Shown: piece after piece, positions 20,643-28,624 of the stretch
Layout of the letters: each line of letters begins with the position of its first letter
Position numbering within the stretch: position 1 is the stretch's first letter
NCBI GenBank assembly: GCA_964455095.1
Contig: CAYVUV010000350.1
Coordinates: 1-50,660, forward strand
Source: CAYVUV01 sp964455095
GTDB lineage: Bacteria; Desulfobacterota; Binatia; HRBIN30; CADEER01
Reading direction: 5' to 3'
Length of the DNA: 50,660 bases
Program-made: the position numbers and the translations under genes
Notes under the pieces: generated by a model
What the model saw: the letters and a program-made list of their open reading frames with translations, nothing else
Databases searched by the model: none
What the model was told of the DNA's origin: nothing

Positions 20643-20699
20643 AGAAAACTTGCGGCGCGATCCGGGGCACATCAGTTCATGAGACGGGAAGAGATCGGC

Positions 20700-20733
20700 C
20701 GGTGCCAAACGGGCACCGCAGCACCGGCGGTGC
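20700..20733 (+). promoter_or_regulatory. Paired inverted repeats in the Rrf2 leader, candidate operator or attenuator
   Basis: CGGTGCC (20700-20706) pairs perfectly with GGCACCG (20712-20718), and GCACCG (20721-20726) with CGGTGC (20728-20733). The four half-sites share the core GGTGC/GCACC, so they can form alternative pairings. They lie 24 bases before the ATG. Rrf2 regulators often control their own gene, but these repeats do not resemble the AT-rich IscR sites known from E. coli. Confidence 0.4.
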
Positions 20734-20756
20734 GCCCCCTCCAGCGCAGCTCGCTG

Positions 20757-21215
20757 ATGAACGTCGGGCGGCGAGTCGACTATGCGCTGCGCGCGGTGTG
20801 CTACCTGGCGGCTCAACCGCTGGAACGGGTAGTGACGCGGGTGGAAATCCAGACGCAGCAGGCGGTGCCGCCGCACTACCTGTCGAAGATCCTGCGCCGC
20901 CTCGTGGCGGCGGGCTTGCTCGAGTCGGTCACCGGCGCGCGCGGCGGCTTTCGCCTCGGCCGACCGGCGGCGCATATCTCGGTGCGCGCCGTCTACGAGT
21001 GCGTCGAGGGCGAGCTGTCGCTGATCGATTGCGTCGAGCAGCGCGATGGATTTTGCGGCTTCGCTTCAGTGTGCACGCAGCGCGAGGTGTGGCAGGGGGC
21101 GCAGCAGGTGTTGCGCGACTACTTGGAGAGCATCTCCGTCGGTGAGCTGGCCGACCGGCAGGGGCTGGTGGCCAGCCTTGCTGACATCAACCGGAACCAG
21201 GCGGCGCGCCCCTGA
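20757..21215 (+). CDS. Rrf2-family (IscR-like) transcription regulator
   Basis: A 152-residue winged-helix regulator. The N-terminal MNVGRRVDYALRAVCYLA and PHYLSKILRRLVAAGLLES match the Rrf2 DNA-binding domain. Three cysteines (Cys92, Cys100, Cys106) fall nearly where IscR binds its Fe-S cluster (92/98/104), so it probably senses Fe-S status, nitric oxide or redox state. The ATG at 20757 is chosen from family alignment; the open frame upstream is not protein-like. It is followed after 24 bases by a ferredoxin gene, probably its target and operon partner. Confidence 0.87.
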   Translation: MNVGRRVDYALRAVCYLAAQPLERVVTRVEIQTQQAVPPHYLSKILRRLVAAGLLESVTGARGGFRLGRPAAHISVRAVYECVEGELSLIDCVEQRDGFCGFASVCTQREVWQGAQQVLRDYLESISVGELADRQGLVASLADINRNQAARP

Positions 21216-21239
21216 GGCGGCCGTGCGAAGGAGGAGGAA

Positions 21240-21593
21240 ATGGCGTACATCATCACCCGTTTGTGTCGCGACTGCGTCGACACCGCCTGTGTCGCAGTGT
21301 GTCCTGTGGACTGTATCTACCGCTATACGGGGGACGATCGCGCGGCGTTTCCCAATCAACTCTACATCCATCCCGACGAGTGCATCGACTGCGGGGCCTG
21401 CGAGCCGGAGTGCCCCTGGCAAGCCATCTTCGAGGAGGCAGCGGTGCCCGATGTGTTCAAGGACGACACCCCGCTCAACTACAAGATCATGGAGCTGAGC
21501 GGCCAGTTCGAGGTGTCGCCGCACGAGGAGAAGGGCAAACCGAGCGCGGAGGAAATCGCCGCGAACAAGGTGAAATGGGGCTGGGGGGGCTGA
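21240..21593 (+). CDS. Two-cluster ferredoxin
   Basis: A 117-residue soluble electron carrier. Cysteines at 9, 12, 17 and 21 (followed by Pro) and at 48, 51, 54 and 58 (CIDCGACEPECPW) make two cluster sites; Cys25 is extra. The layout resembles FdxA-type seven-iron ferredoxins, but the extra Cys12 makes it unclear whether the first site is [3Fe-4S] or [4Fe-4S]. A ~55-residue C-terminal extension is typical of FdxA-like proteins. Strong Shine-Dalgarno GGAGGAGG before the ATG. Co-transcribed with the Rrf2 regulator. Confidence 0.9.
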   Translation: MAYIITRLCRDCVDTACVAVCPVDCIYRYTGDDRAAFPNQLYIHPDECIDCGACEPECPWQAIFEEAAVPDVFKDDTPLNYKIMELSGQFEVSPHEEKGKPSAEEIAANKVKWGWGG

Positions 21594-21599
21594 GCCCGT

Positions 21600-22166
21600 T
21601 CAGGTGATCTTGACGAACGGGCAGCGCGTCCGCATTTCGCGGGTGACCAGGCCCAGCCCGGCGGTATCCCCGAGCATCTCGACCACCAGGACGGCATCCG
21701 GGTCGGCAAACTTCACCACCGGGGCGTCGCCGCGCGCCTTGAGGGTGTCGTAGACGGCAGAGCCCAGCGCGCGCTCGCTCACCTGCGTGTCGATGATGCG
21801 CTTGTGACCGCGGCGCTCGATGCGGACGTGGAAGCTCTGTCCGGCCAGGCGGTCGAGGAACGGTGCCGCTTCGACCGCCAGCTGCGCGTCGAACGTCGCC
21901 GGGTCGACCGGAAACGTGCGCTCGACCGGCGACAGGCGGCTGAGCCAGTTGCCGAGATACGGGTGGCTCTCGCCGCGCTCGCCGACCGCGGCGAGGAAGG
22001 CCGCCACGTCGTCCACCTGGCCGACCATGACGTTGCGGTAGCCGCCGCGGCGCAAGCGGATGAGGCCGCGCAACGCGTTGCGCACCGAGCGCAGGCAGCC
22101 GGCGCGCGCCGTCACGACGACGTTCCAGTCGAGCCCGGCGGCACTGGGGTCGGCCGGCATTCTCAT
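21600..22166 (-). CDS. Stand-alone THUMP-domain protein
   Basis: A 188-residue protein with an N-terminal region (LDWNVVVTARAGCLRSVRNAL) followed by a THUMP-type RNA-binding fold (FHVRIERRGHKR, then LLxGD-like ending VKFADPDAVLVVEMLGDTAGLGLV). THUMP domains recognise tRNA in thiouridine synthases, methyltransferases and the TAN1 acetylation partner; here there is no catalytic domain, so a tRNA-binding accessory role is the best guess. It is divergent from purU and convergent with the ferredoxin gene, whose stop is seven bases away. ATG at 22160 is an alternative start. Confidence 0.68.
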   Translation of the reverse strand: MRMPADPSAAGLDWNVVVTARAGCLRSVRNALRGLIRLRRGGYRNVMVGQVDDVAAFLAAVGERGESHPYLGNWLSRLSPVERTFPVDPATFDAQLAVEAAPFLDRLAGQSFHVRIERRGHKRIIDTQVSERALGSAVYDTLKARGDAPVVKFADPDAVLVVEMLGDTAGLGLVTREMRTRCPFVKIT

Positions 22167-22300
22167 TTCGCGCTCGCCTGGAGGGCCGCGCTTCCGCGCG
22201 GCGTCTGTCCTACCTGATCGTCCGTGGCGCGCCGTGGCGACGTGAATTGACCCGGCTGACGGGAGCCCCTATGGTACGGCGCACGGCCCCAACCCCCGCC

Positions 22301-23182
22301 ATGAGCACGCGAAAAAACCTCGCCGTCATCTCGATCATCGGGCGCGACCAGAAGGGCGTCGTCGCCCGCATCTCGACCTACCTGGCGTCCCACGACATCA
22401 ACATCGAGGATATCGAGCAGCGGGTCATGGAAGGCCTGTTCATCATGACGATGCTGGTCGATCTGAGCGACGTGGCGATCGCGCTCGACGAGCTGATCCT
22501 GGGGCTGAAGGAGATCGGCACCGAGACGCACATGGAGATCTCGGTGCGCCTGCGCGGCGAGCGCGACCGCAAGCGCGTCGCCGTATTGGTCAGCAAAGAG
22601 GCGCACTGCCTGCAGCAGCTGATCGCCGACCACGCTGCGGGGCTGATGGCGGGCGATTTCGTCGTCGCGCTGTCCAATCACGAGGACCTGCGCGGTATCG
22701 CCGGCGCGGCGGGCATCCCGTTCCATTCGTACCCCTCCGCCGACAAGGCGGCCCATCAGGCGTTTCTGCTCGCGCAACTGCGCGACTGCCGGCCAGATCT
22801 CGTCGTGCTCGCTCGGTACATGCAGATCATCGGACCCGAGATGGTGGCGCAATACCGCAACCGCATCATCAACATTCACCCATCCCTCCTCCCGTACCAC
22901 CCGGGTGCCAACGCGTACAAGCAGGCCTGGGAAGAGGGCGTGCGTGTGTCGGGGTGCACGGCTCACTTCGTGACCGAGCAACTCGACCAGGGGCCGGTGA
23001 TTCTGCAGGATGTTTTCCACATTCGCGTCGGCGAGGACACCCTCGACGAGGTCAAGGCGCGCGGCAAGAAGCTGGAGGGCAAGGTCCTGTCGCAGGCCGT
23101 GCAGCTGTTTCTCAGCGAGCAGCTGGTGGTGAAGGACAAAAAGGTCATCTTCCGCCCCGGGCATATCGAAGCCTCGGCCTGA
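22301..23182 (+). CDS. purU: Formyltetrahydrofolate deformylase (PurU-type: ACT plus formyltransferase domain)
   Basis: Hydrolyses 10-formyl-THF to THF and formate, balancing one-carbon pools. The 293-residue protein has an N-terminal ACT domain (LAVISIIGRDQKGVVARI) and a formyl_trans_N domain (~residue 90 on) with LVVLARYMQI, NIHPSLLPYHPGANAY and the catalytic-type LDQGPVI. The NIHPSLLP form is closer to PurN than the NIHHSFLP of E. coli PurU, so a PurN-like transferase activity cannot be excluded; the ACT domain favours PurU. ATG at 22301 gives the family-like start; the ATG-like codons upstream are not supported. Confidence 0.85.
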   Translation: MSTRKNLAVISIIGRDQKGVVARISTYLASHDINIEDIEQRVMEGLFIMTMLVDLSDVAIALDELILGLKEIGTETHMEISVRLRGERDRKRVAVLVSKEAHCLQQLIADHAAGLMAGDFVVALSNHEDLRGIAGAAGIPFHSYPSADKAAHQAFLLAQLRDCRPDLVVLARYMQIIGPEMVAQYRNRIINIHPSLLPYHPGANAYKQAWEEGVRVSGCTAHFVTEQLDQGPVILQDVFHIRVGEDTLDEVKARGKKLEGKVLSQAVQLFLSEQLVVKDKKVIFRPGHIEASA

Positions 23183-23231
23183 ATTGCCTTCGCGCTTGAG
23201 TGACCAGGGCCAGGCTGTCATAACTACCCAG

Positions 23232-23525
23232 ATGGGAAACGGAAGTGCAGTGAGCGCAACGGTACCGACATCGGTCGAACACGAGGCCGGCAGCAGTGAG
23301 AGCTTCCCGCGTCGGGTCCTGGAGCGCTGGAAGAAGGCGGCCCACTCGATTGGCGTCGTGCAGACCCGGTTCATCATGCTCATGGTCTACGTGGCGATGG
23401 TGCTGCCGACCGGGCTGCTGATGCGCCTGTTCGCCGATCCGCTGCACCTCAAGCAGCCGAAATCGAACTTCTCACCGGTGAAGCAGGAAAAGCCCTCGCT
23501 GGAGACCGCGCACAACCAATTCTGA
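23232..23525 (+). CDS. Small single-pass membrane protein
   Basis: A 97-residue protein with a hydrophilic start, then WKKAAHSIGVVQTR followed by one transmembrane helix (residues ~46-66, FIMLMVYVAMVLPTGLLMRLF) and ADPLHLKQ, ending in a polar tail. Similar small proteins (W...IG..QTR...LPxGLxxRxFxDPL) occur beside carbamoyltransferase or polysaccharide genes in other bacteria, but neither is present here. The start is uncertain: no clear Shine-Dalgarno, and 23184 is an in-frame alternative. Function unknown. Confidence 0.6.
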   Translation: MGNGSAVSATVPTSVEHEAGSSESFPRRVLERWKKAAHSIGVVQTRFIMLMVYVAMVLPTGLLMRLFADPLHLKQPKSNFSPVKQEKPSLETAHNQF

Positions 23526-23572
23526 GCCCGGCCCCTCCCGCCGGCTCTGTCTCCGCCCGGGAAGCCGAACCT

Positions 23573-24472
23573 TTGACGCAGTCCAGCTCCACCCACCACT
23601 CCGGCTTCGTCGCCATCGTCGGCCGCCCCAACGTCGGTAAGTCGACGTTGCTGAACCGCATTCTCGGGCAGAAGATCGCCATCGTCACGCCCAAGCCGCA
23701 GACCACGCGCCGCCGCGTGCTCGGCATCAAGACCCTGCCCGACGCGCAGCTGATCTTCGTCGATACGCCCGGCATCCACCGCGCGCGCGACCTCATCAAC
23801 GAGCGCATGGTGCAACAGGCGGAGCAGAGCGCGCGCGACGCCGACGTGGCGCTGTGGCTGGTCGACTCTGGTTCGTCCCTCGATGGTGCCGACCGCGAGG
23901 TGGCAGCGTTGCTGGCGCCGATGGCGCCGCGGGTCGTGGTGGGGCTGAACAAGATCGATACCGGCCCCAAGGCGCGGCTGCTGCCGCGCATTCAGGAAAT
24001 CGCCGCTCTGCTGCCCGACGCCGAGATCGTGCCCATCAGCGCGCGCACTGGCGAGGGTGTCGACACCTTGCTGGCCGCCGTCCTGGCGCGGCTGCCCGAG
24101 GGGCCGGCCTACTATCCGGCCGATGCGGTCACCGACGAGACGGAGCGCGCCATCGCGGCGGAGATCGTGCGCGAGAAGGTGATGCTCGAGACGCGCGACG
24201 AGATCCCCTACTCGATCGCCGTGACGGTCGACGAGTTCACCGAGAAGCCGGAGAAGAAGATCGTCGTCATCAAAGCGACCATCCACGTCGAGCGCGACTC
24301 GCAGAAGCCGATCATCATCGGCGAGAAGGGCCAGCGCATCAAGGCCATCGGCCAGGCGGCGCGGCCGGAGATCGAGGAGCTGATCGGCCAGCGCGTGTTC
24401 CTGGAGCTGTACGTGCGGGTGCAGGCCGACTGGACCAAGCACGTCGCGCGGTTGCGGGAGTTCGGGCTATGA
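23573..24472 (+). CDS. era: GTPase Era
   Basis: Ribosome-assembly GTPase that binds the 3' end of 16S rRNA in 30S maturation. The 299-residue protein has G1 GRPNVGKS (17-24), switch motif TTRRR, G3 DTPG, G4 NKID, and a C-terminal KH domain (EKGQRIKAIGQAARPEIEEL). The start is a TTG, aligned with the family start and with no better ATG nearby. Its stop overlaps the der start (ATGA), so the two ribosome-assembly GTPases are coupled. Confidence 0.95.
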   Translation: MTQSSSTHHSGFVAIVGRPNVGKSTLLNRILGQKIAIVTPKPQTTRRRVLGIKTLPDAQLIFVDTPGIHRARDLINERMVQQAEQSARDADVALWLVDSGSSLDGADREVAALLAPMAPRVVVGLNKIDTGPKARLLPRIQEIAALLPDAEIVPISARTGEGVDTLLAAVLARLPEGPAYYPADAVTDETERAIAAEIVREKVMLETRDEIPYSIAVTVDEFTEKPEKKIVVIKATIHVERDSQKPIIIGEKGQRIKAIGQAARPEIEELIGQRVFLELYVRVQADWTKHVARLREFGL

Positions 24473-26052
24473 GGCGGGCTGCCGACGCCGACGAGCTGGT
24501 CGTTCCCGACGACGAGCCGCCGGCGCTGGGGCGCGGCGATCGCTTGCCGCGGGCCGAAGAGCTGGAGCGTTTGCCCGTGGTGGCGCTGGTCGGACGGCCC
24601 AATACCGGCAAGTCGACGCTCTTCAACCGCCTGACGCGCTCGCGCCGCGCCCTCGTCGCGCCGATGCCCGGCGTGACGCGCGATCGCAACGTCGGCATCG
24701 CCGATCTCGACGGCCGGCGCGTGCTGGTGGTCGACACCGGCGGATTCGAGGCCGACGAGCACGAGGCGATGAACAAGGCGGTCCGCGCCCAGAGCCTGAT
24801 CGCCGCCCAGGAAGCCGACGTCGTGATCCTGGTGCTCGACGGGCGTTCGGGGTTGAACCCGCTCGACGAAGCCCTGGCCGAGCAACTGCGCCGTCTGCCG
24901 CAGCCGCTGTTCGCCGCGGTCAACAAGATGGACACGCCGAAGCAGGACGCGCTGCAGAGCGAGTTCTTCTCGCTCGGCATCGAGCGGGTGTACCCGATCT
25001 CGGCCGAGCACGGCGTCAACGTCGGCGACCTGGTGGAAGCCGTGTTGGCGTGTTTGCCGCCGCCCGAGGCGGCGCTGCAGGCCGGCGAGCCGCCGACGGC
25101 GGTGGCGATCATCGGCCGGCCGAATGTCGGTAAGTCGTCGCTGCTCAACCGCCTGCTCGGGTACGAGCGCGCCATCGTCACCGACGTGCCCGGCACGACG
25201 CGCGACGCGATCGATACGGCGATCACGCACGAGGGGCGCCCGTATCTGCTCATCGATACGGCGGGCGTGCGGCGCCGGGGACGGGTCACGGCGCACGTCG
25301 AGCGGGCCAGCGTCGTGCGCGCCTTGCGCGCCCTCGAGCGAGCGGAGATCGGTCTGCTGGTGGTCGATGCCGTGGAGGGCATGACCGAACAGGATGCGCG
25401 CATCGCCGGCTACGCCTGGGAGCGCGGGCGGGCGCTGCTGCTGGTGGTGAACAAGTGGGACGCGGTCGACGGCGACCGGCGCACGCGCGCCGCCATGGTC
25501 GAGGGCATCGACCGGCGCTACCCGAGTTTTCAGGTCGTTCCGAAGCTGTTCATCTCGGCCCTGACCGGTGCCGGTGTGGGCCGCATCTGGCGCGCGCTCG
25601 ACGGCGTCGCGGCCAGCTATCGCGCCCATCTGCCGACGCCGCGCCTCAACCAGGTCATCGAGCGCAGCGTCGCGGCCCAGGCCCCGCCGGCCGTGCGCGG
25701 CAAGCGCCCCCGCTTCTTCTACGCTACCCAGACCGCGACGGCGCCGCCGACGATCACCATCTTCGCCGGCGGACACGATCTGGTGGTGACCTCGTACGAG
25801 CGCTACCTGGTCAACCAGCTGCGCGGCGCCTTTCAGCTCGAGGGGACGCCCCTGCGCCTGCGCTTCCGCGCCCGTGAGCGGCGCAGCCTCGGCGCGCGGC
25901 CCGCTCCAGCAGGCGCGCCCGCTGGAGCGCCTCGAGTGGCGCGCGGCAAGCCGACCACCGCCGCGCGCAGCAAGCCGCCGCGTACGGCGCGCGGCAAGAC
26001 GCCGCGCCGCGCACGCGGCAAGGCGCCCCGCGCCGCGCGCGGCAAGCGATAG
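24469..26052 (+). CDS. der: Ribosome biogenesis GTPase Der (EngA)
   Basis: Tandem-GTPase needed for 50S subunit assembly. The 527-residue protein has two G domains: GRPNTGKST then VTRDRN for the first and GRPNVGKSS, TTRDAID and NKWDAVD for the second, then a KH-like domain (PRFFYATQTATAPPTITIF). It is longer than the usual ~440-490 residues because of a ~35-residue acidic N-terminal extension (VVPDDEPPALG) and a ~60-residue basic tail of ARGK repeats. The ATG overlaps the era stop. Confidence 0.95.
   Translation: MRRAADADELVVPDDEPPALGRGDRLPRAEELERLPVVALVGRPNTGKSTLFNRLTRSRRALVAPMPGVTRDRNVGIADLDGRRVLVVDTGGFEADEHEAMNKAVRAQSLIAAQEADVVILVLDGRSGLNPLDEALAEQLRRLPQPLFAAVNKMDTPKQDALQSEFFSLGIERVYPISAEHGVNVGDLVEAVLACLPPPEAALQAGEPPTAVAIIGRPNVGKSSLLNRLLGYERAIVTDVPGTTRDAIDTAITHEGRPYLLIDTAGVRRRGRVTAHVERASVVRALRALERAEIGLLVVDAVEGMTEQDARIAGYAWERGRALLLVVNKWDAVDGDRRTRAAMVEGIDRRYPSFQVVPKLFISALTGAGVGRIWRALDGVAASYRAHLPTPRLNQVIERSVAAQAPPAVRGKRPRFFYATQTATAPPTITIFAGGHDLVVTSYERYLVNQLRGAFQLEGTPLRLRFRARERRSLGARPAPAGAPAGAPRVARGKPTTAARSKPPRTARGKTPRRARGKAPRAARGKR
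25939..26049 (+). repeat. 24-base tandem repeat encoding the basic tail of Der
   Basis: Four full 24-base units and a 15-base remnant each begin GCGCGCGGCAAG or a close variant and encode an eight-residue unit starting ARGK or ARSK (ARGKPTTA, ARSKPPRT, ARGKTPRR, ARGKAPRA, ARGKR). The repeat ends at the der stop codon. It resembles histone-H1-like basic tails and would bind RNA. Copy number may vary between strains. Confidence 0.85.
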
Positions 26053-26088
26053 AGATCGCTCACCGCGCGCGAGTCGCAGCGCGCCGCT

Positions 26089-26928
26089 CTACTTGCCCTT
26101 GCCCGCGCCCTTTGTCTCGGCGCTGTCGTAGACGAGGGCAACGGCGGCTTCAGGCGTCAGAACCTGAAACGTGACGCTTTCGGTGAGGTACAACCGCACG
26201 CTGGTATCCGTGTGGCTGAGGTAACCGATCGAAAGATCCTGGCCGACGGTCAGCTCGTAGTCGCCGCCGCGCATGCTGACGATCATGGCCCCGTTCACCG
26301 CCGGCGCCCAGACCACCGGGCCGTCGATGATCCGGTGCACCAGCTCGAGAATCGGATAGCCGCCATGCGCCGTCGCTTGCATGATGCCGCTGTAACAGCG
26401 CGGACCCAGGGCGATGCCGTACGGCCCGTCGACGCCAGCCGTGCGCAGCAACCGCGTCGCTTCGGAAACCGCGCGCGGATATTGTTCGTAATCGGTGGAG
26501 AGCGGCACCGCGGCGTGCGCGGACGCCTTGTCGATGCCCTGAATTCCGCCCGCGGGATACCCGTGGAAGACCATGGTGTCCTCGGCCTGCGCCATGCGCG
26601 TCGCCGCCTCGACCAGCGGTGCCAGCTCGGGATTCTTGGCGCCGCGCTCGACGGCATCGAGCTCCTCGCGGTTCAGGTCGAAGGTCGCGCGCAGCTCGAC
26701 CAGCGGCTGCACCTGCCGGCGCTTGGCCTCGACGCCGGCGACCGGTCCACCGCTCAAGCCTTCGACGCGGCCGGTGTTGACCGCGGCGGCATGCGTTCCC
26801 AGCGGCCCGTTGAAGTCGACCAGCTTGCGCCCCGCCAGCCTCAGCTTCAGGACGCGGGTGGCTTCCTTGTCGATCTCTTGCCAGGCCGCGCTCGAGATTG
26901 GCGCCTGTTTACGACGCAGGTTGTTCAT
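26089..26928 (-). CDS. Encapsulin nanocompartment shell protein
   Basis: Family 1 encapsulin (HK97-fold, linocin-M18/bacteriocin annotation in older databases) that assembles into an icosahedral protein shell. The 279-residue protein starts MNNLRRKQAPISSAAWQEID, with the family's TLK-like region, GPxG and NTGRVEG. The cargo gene immediately upstream overlaps it by ATGA, so cargo and shell are translated together. The C-terminus has a short KGAGKGK tail slightly beyond the usual end. Convergent with der. Confidence 0.95.
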   Translation of the reverse strand: MNNLRRKQAPISSAAWQEIDKEATRVLKLRLAGRKLVDFNGPLGTHAAAVNTGRVEGLSGGPVAGVEAKRRQVQPLVELRATFDLNREELDAVERGAKNPELAPLVEAATRMAQAEDTMVFHGYPAGGIQGIDKASAHAAVPLSTDYEQYPRAVSEATRLLRTAGVDGPYGIALGPRCYSGIMQATAHGGYPILELVHRIIDGPVVWAPAVNGAMIVSMRGGDYELTVGQDLSIGYLSHTDTSVRLYLTESVTFQVLTPEAAVALVYDSAETKGAGKGK

Positions 26929-27308
26929 AGGTCCTCCGCGCCCTTCAGGCTGCCGATACCCAGCGAACCGTCAGCTGGCGCCGGCGCGGCGCTCGCGGCG
27001 CCGCCTTTGTCCGCCGCCTCCTGCGCCACGATCGAGGTCTTGGTGAAGAGCCGCTCTTTCAGCTCGGCCGACATCTTCGGATCGCGGCGGCGCAGCCACT
27101 CGAGCATCATGACGAAGTGTTCCTTCTCCTCGTCGCGGTTGTGCGCCAGGATCTGCTTGAGCTCCGGGTCGCTGGCGGCGTCGACGCGCTGGTCGTACCA
27201 GTCGACGGCTTCCAGCTCCTCCATCATCGAGGTGAGCCCGCGGTGGTTGTCCAGCGTTTCCTCGCGCAGCTTGTCCAAGGGTTCGTGATACCCGACTGAG
27301 TTGGCCAT
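26925..27308 (-). CDS. Encapsulated ferritin-like protein (EncFtn), iron cargo of the encapsulin
   Basis: A 127-residue two-helix ferritin-like protein that oxidises Fe(II) and stores iron inside the encapsulin shell. MMEELEAVDWYDQR and NRDEEKEHFVMMLEWLRR match Rhodospirillum rubrum EncFtn closely, keeping the ferroxidase residues Glu31, Glu61 and His64 (R. rubrum Glu32, Glu62, His65) and Trp37/Tyr38. The C-terminal SLGIGSLK (115-122) is the encapsulation signal that docks into the shell. Good Shine-Dalgarno AAAGGAG. First gene of the two-gene operon. Confidence 0.96.
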   Translation of the reverse strand: MANSVGYHEPLDKLREETLDNHRGLTSMMEELEAVDWYDQRVDAASDPELKQILAHNRDEEKEHFVMMLEWLRRRDPKMSAELKERLFTKTSIVAQEAADKGGAASAAPAPADGSLGIGSLKGAEDL

Positions 27309-27376
27309 GGGGATGCTCCTTTCCGTTCAGTATCTGCAGGGGGAATGTGTCGGCGAAAGGGCGGGGTGAACCGGCG

Positions 27377-28540
27377 TCAGAGTCTCTCGATGATGGTGCC
27401 GGTGCCGAGTCCGCCGCCGCAGCACATGGCGATCAGGCCATAGCGGCGCCCGGTGCGCTCGAGCTCGTGCAGCGCGGTGGTGATCAACCGCGCGCCGGTG
27501 CAGCCGGTGGGATGCCCGAGCGCGATAGCGCCGCCGTTCGGGTTGACCCGTTCCGGATTGGGTTCGAGCGCCTTTATCCAGGCGAGGACGACGGAGGCGA
27601 AGGCTTCGTTGACCTCGCAGACGTCCATGTCCTGGATGCGCAGCCCGGCCTGCGCCAGCACCTTGTGCGTCGAGGGAATCGGGCCCTTGAGCATCGTCAC
27701 CGGATCGACGCCGACCAGGGTCGTGGCGACGATGCGGGCGCGCGGCTTCAGCCCCAACGCGCGGGCGCGCTCGGGCGAGGCGAGCAGAACGGCCGAGGCG
27801 CCGTCGGAGACCTGCGACGAGGTGCCCGCCGTGTGCACGCCGCCCGGCTCGACCGGGTTGAGCGCGGCGAGTTTCTCGAGCGAGGTCTGGCGCAGGCCCT
27901 CGTCGCGCGCCACCGTGCGGGTGGCGCCGGTCGGGCTGCCGTTCTCGTCGAGCTGGGGCGCCTCGATCGGCACCACTTCGCGGGCGAAGCGGCCTTCCTC
28001 CCACGCCTGGACGGCCAGCGTCTGGCTGCGCAAGCCGAAGCGGTCGGTGTCCGCACGCGAGATGCCATACTCGGTGGCGATCATCTCCGCCCCCTGGAAT
28101 TGCGAGGCGTAGGCGTAGTGCTGGGCGTAGGCGGGCGAGAGGGGCGAGCCGCCTTTCATGTTCGCTCCGAGCGGCACGCGGGTCATCATCTCGACGCCGC
28201 AGGCGAGGACGAGGTCCTCGATCCCCGCGCCGATCAGGCCGGCGGCGAGGGTCGTCGCCTGCTGGCTCGAACCGCACTGGCTGTCGACCGTCGTCGCCGG
28301 GACTTCCATCGGAAAGCCCTGCGCCAGCCACGCGGTGCGCGCGGTATTGAACGACTGCTCGCCGACTTGCGAGACGCAGCCGCCGATGACCTGACCGACG
28401 GCGGCGGGATCGACTCCGGCGCGCTCCACTGCGGCGCGCTGTACGGCGCCGAGCAGGTCGGCGGGATGCATCCCGGCCAGACCGCCCTTGCGGCGGCCGA
28501 TGGGGCTGCGCACTGCCTCGACGATGAAGACTTCTCGCAT
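27377..28540 (-). CDS. Acetyl-CoA C-acyltransferase (thiolase)
   Basis: Cleaves 3-ketoacyl-CoA in beta-oxidation or makes acetoacetyl-CoA. The 387-residue protein has the nucleophilic Cys89 (DSQCGSS), GHPTGCTGA with the active histidine and the C-terminal MCCGGGLGTG with the second cysteine. NTARTAWLAQGF and VPATTVDSQCGSSQQA resemble the FadA5-type thiolases used in steroid and side-chain degradation more than housekeeping FadA, but no other degradation gene is present, so the substrate is open. No fadB partner is adjacent. Divergent from the EEP-family gene with a 84-base gap. Confidence 0.92.
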   Translation of the reverse strand: MREVFIVEAVRSPIGRRKGGLAGMHPADLLGAVQRAAVERAGVDPAAVGQVIGGCVSQVGEQSFNTARTAWLAQGFPMEVPATTVDSQCGSSQQATTLAAGLIGAGIEDLVLACGVEMMTRVPLGANMKGGSPLSPAYAQHYAYASQFQGAEMIATEYGISRADTDRFGLRSQTLAVQAWEEGRFAREVVPIEAPQLDENGSPTGATRTVARDEGLRQTSLEKLAALNPVEPGGVHTAGTSSQVSDGASAVLLASPERARALGLKPRARIVATTLVGVDPVTMLKGPIPSTHKVLAQAGLRIQDMDVCEVNEAFASVVLAWIKALEPNPERVNPNGGAIALGHPTGCTGARLITTALHELERTGRRYGLIAMCCGGGLGTGTIIERL

Positions 28541-28624
28541 GCGCTTGCGACTCCTTCCGTTGCTCGAGCCGTCTGCTACTCTGACCGCACTACCTTGTCA
28601 GAATCCGCCCGCGAGGAAAAGACG

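Noticed and set aside
26050..26090. Terminator between der and the encapsulin gene
   Set aside because: Only a six-base GCGCGC stem with an eight-base loop and no T-run; too weak to call in GC-rich DNA.
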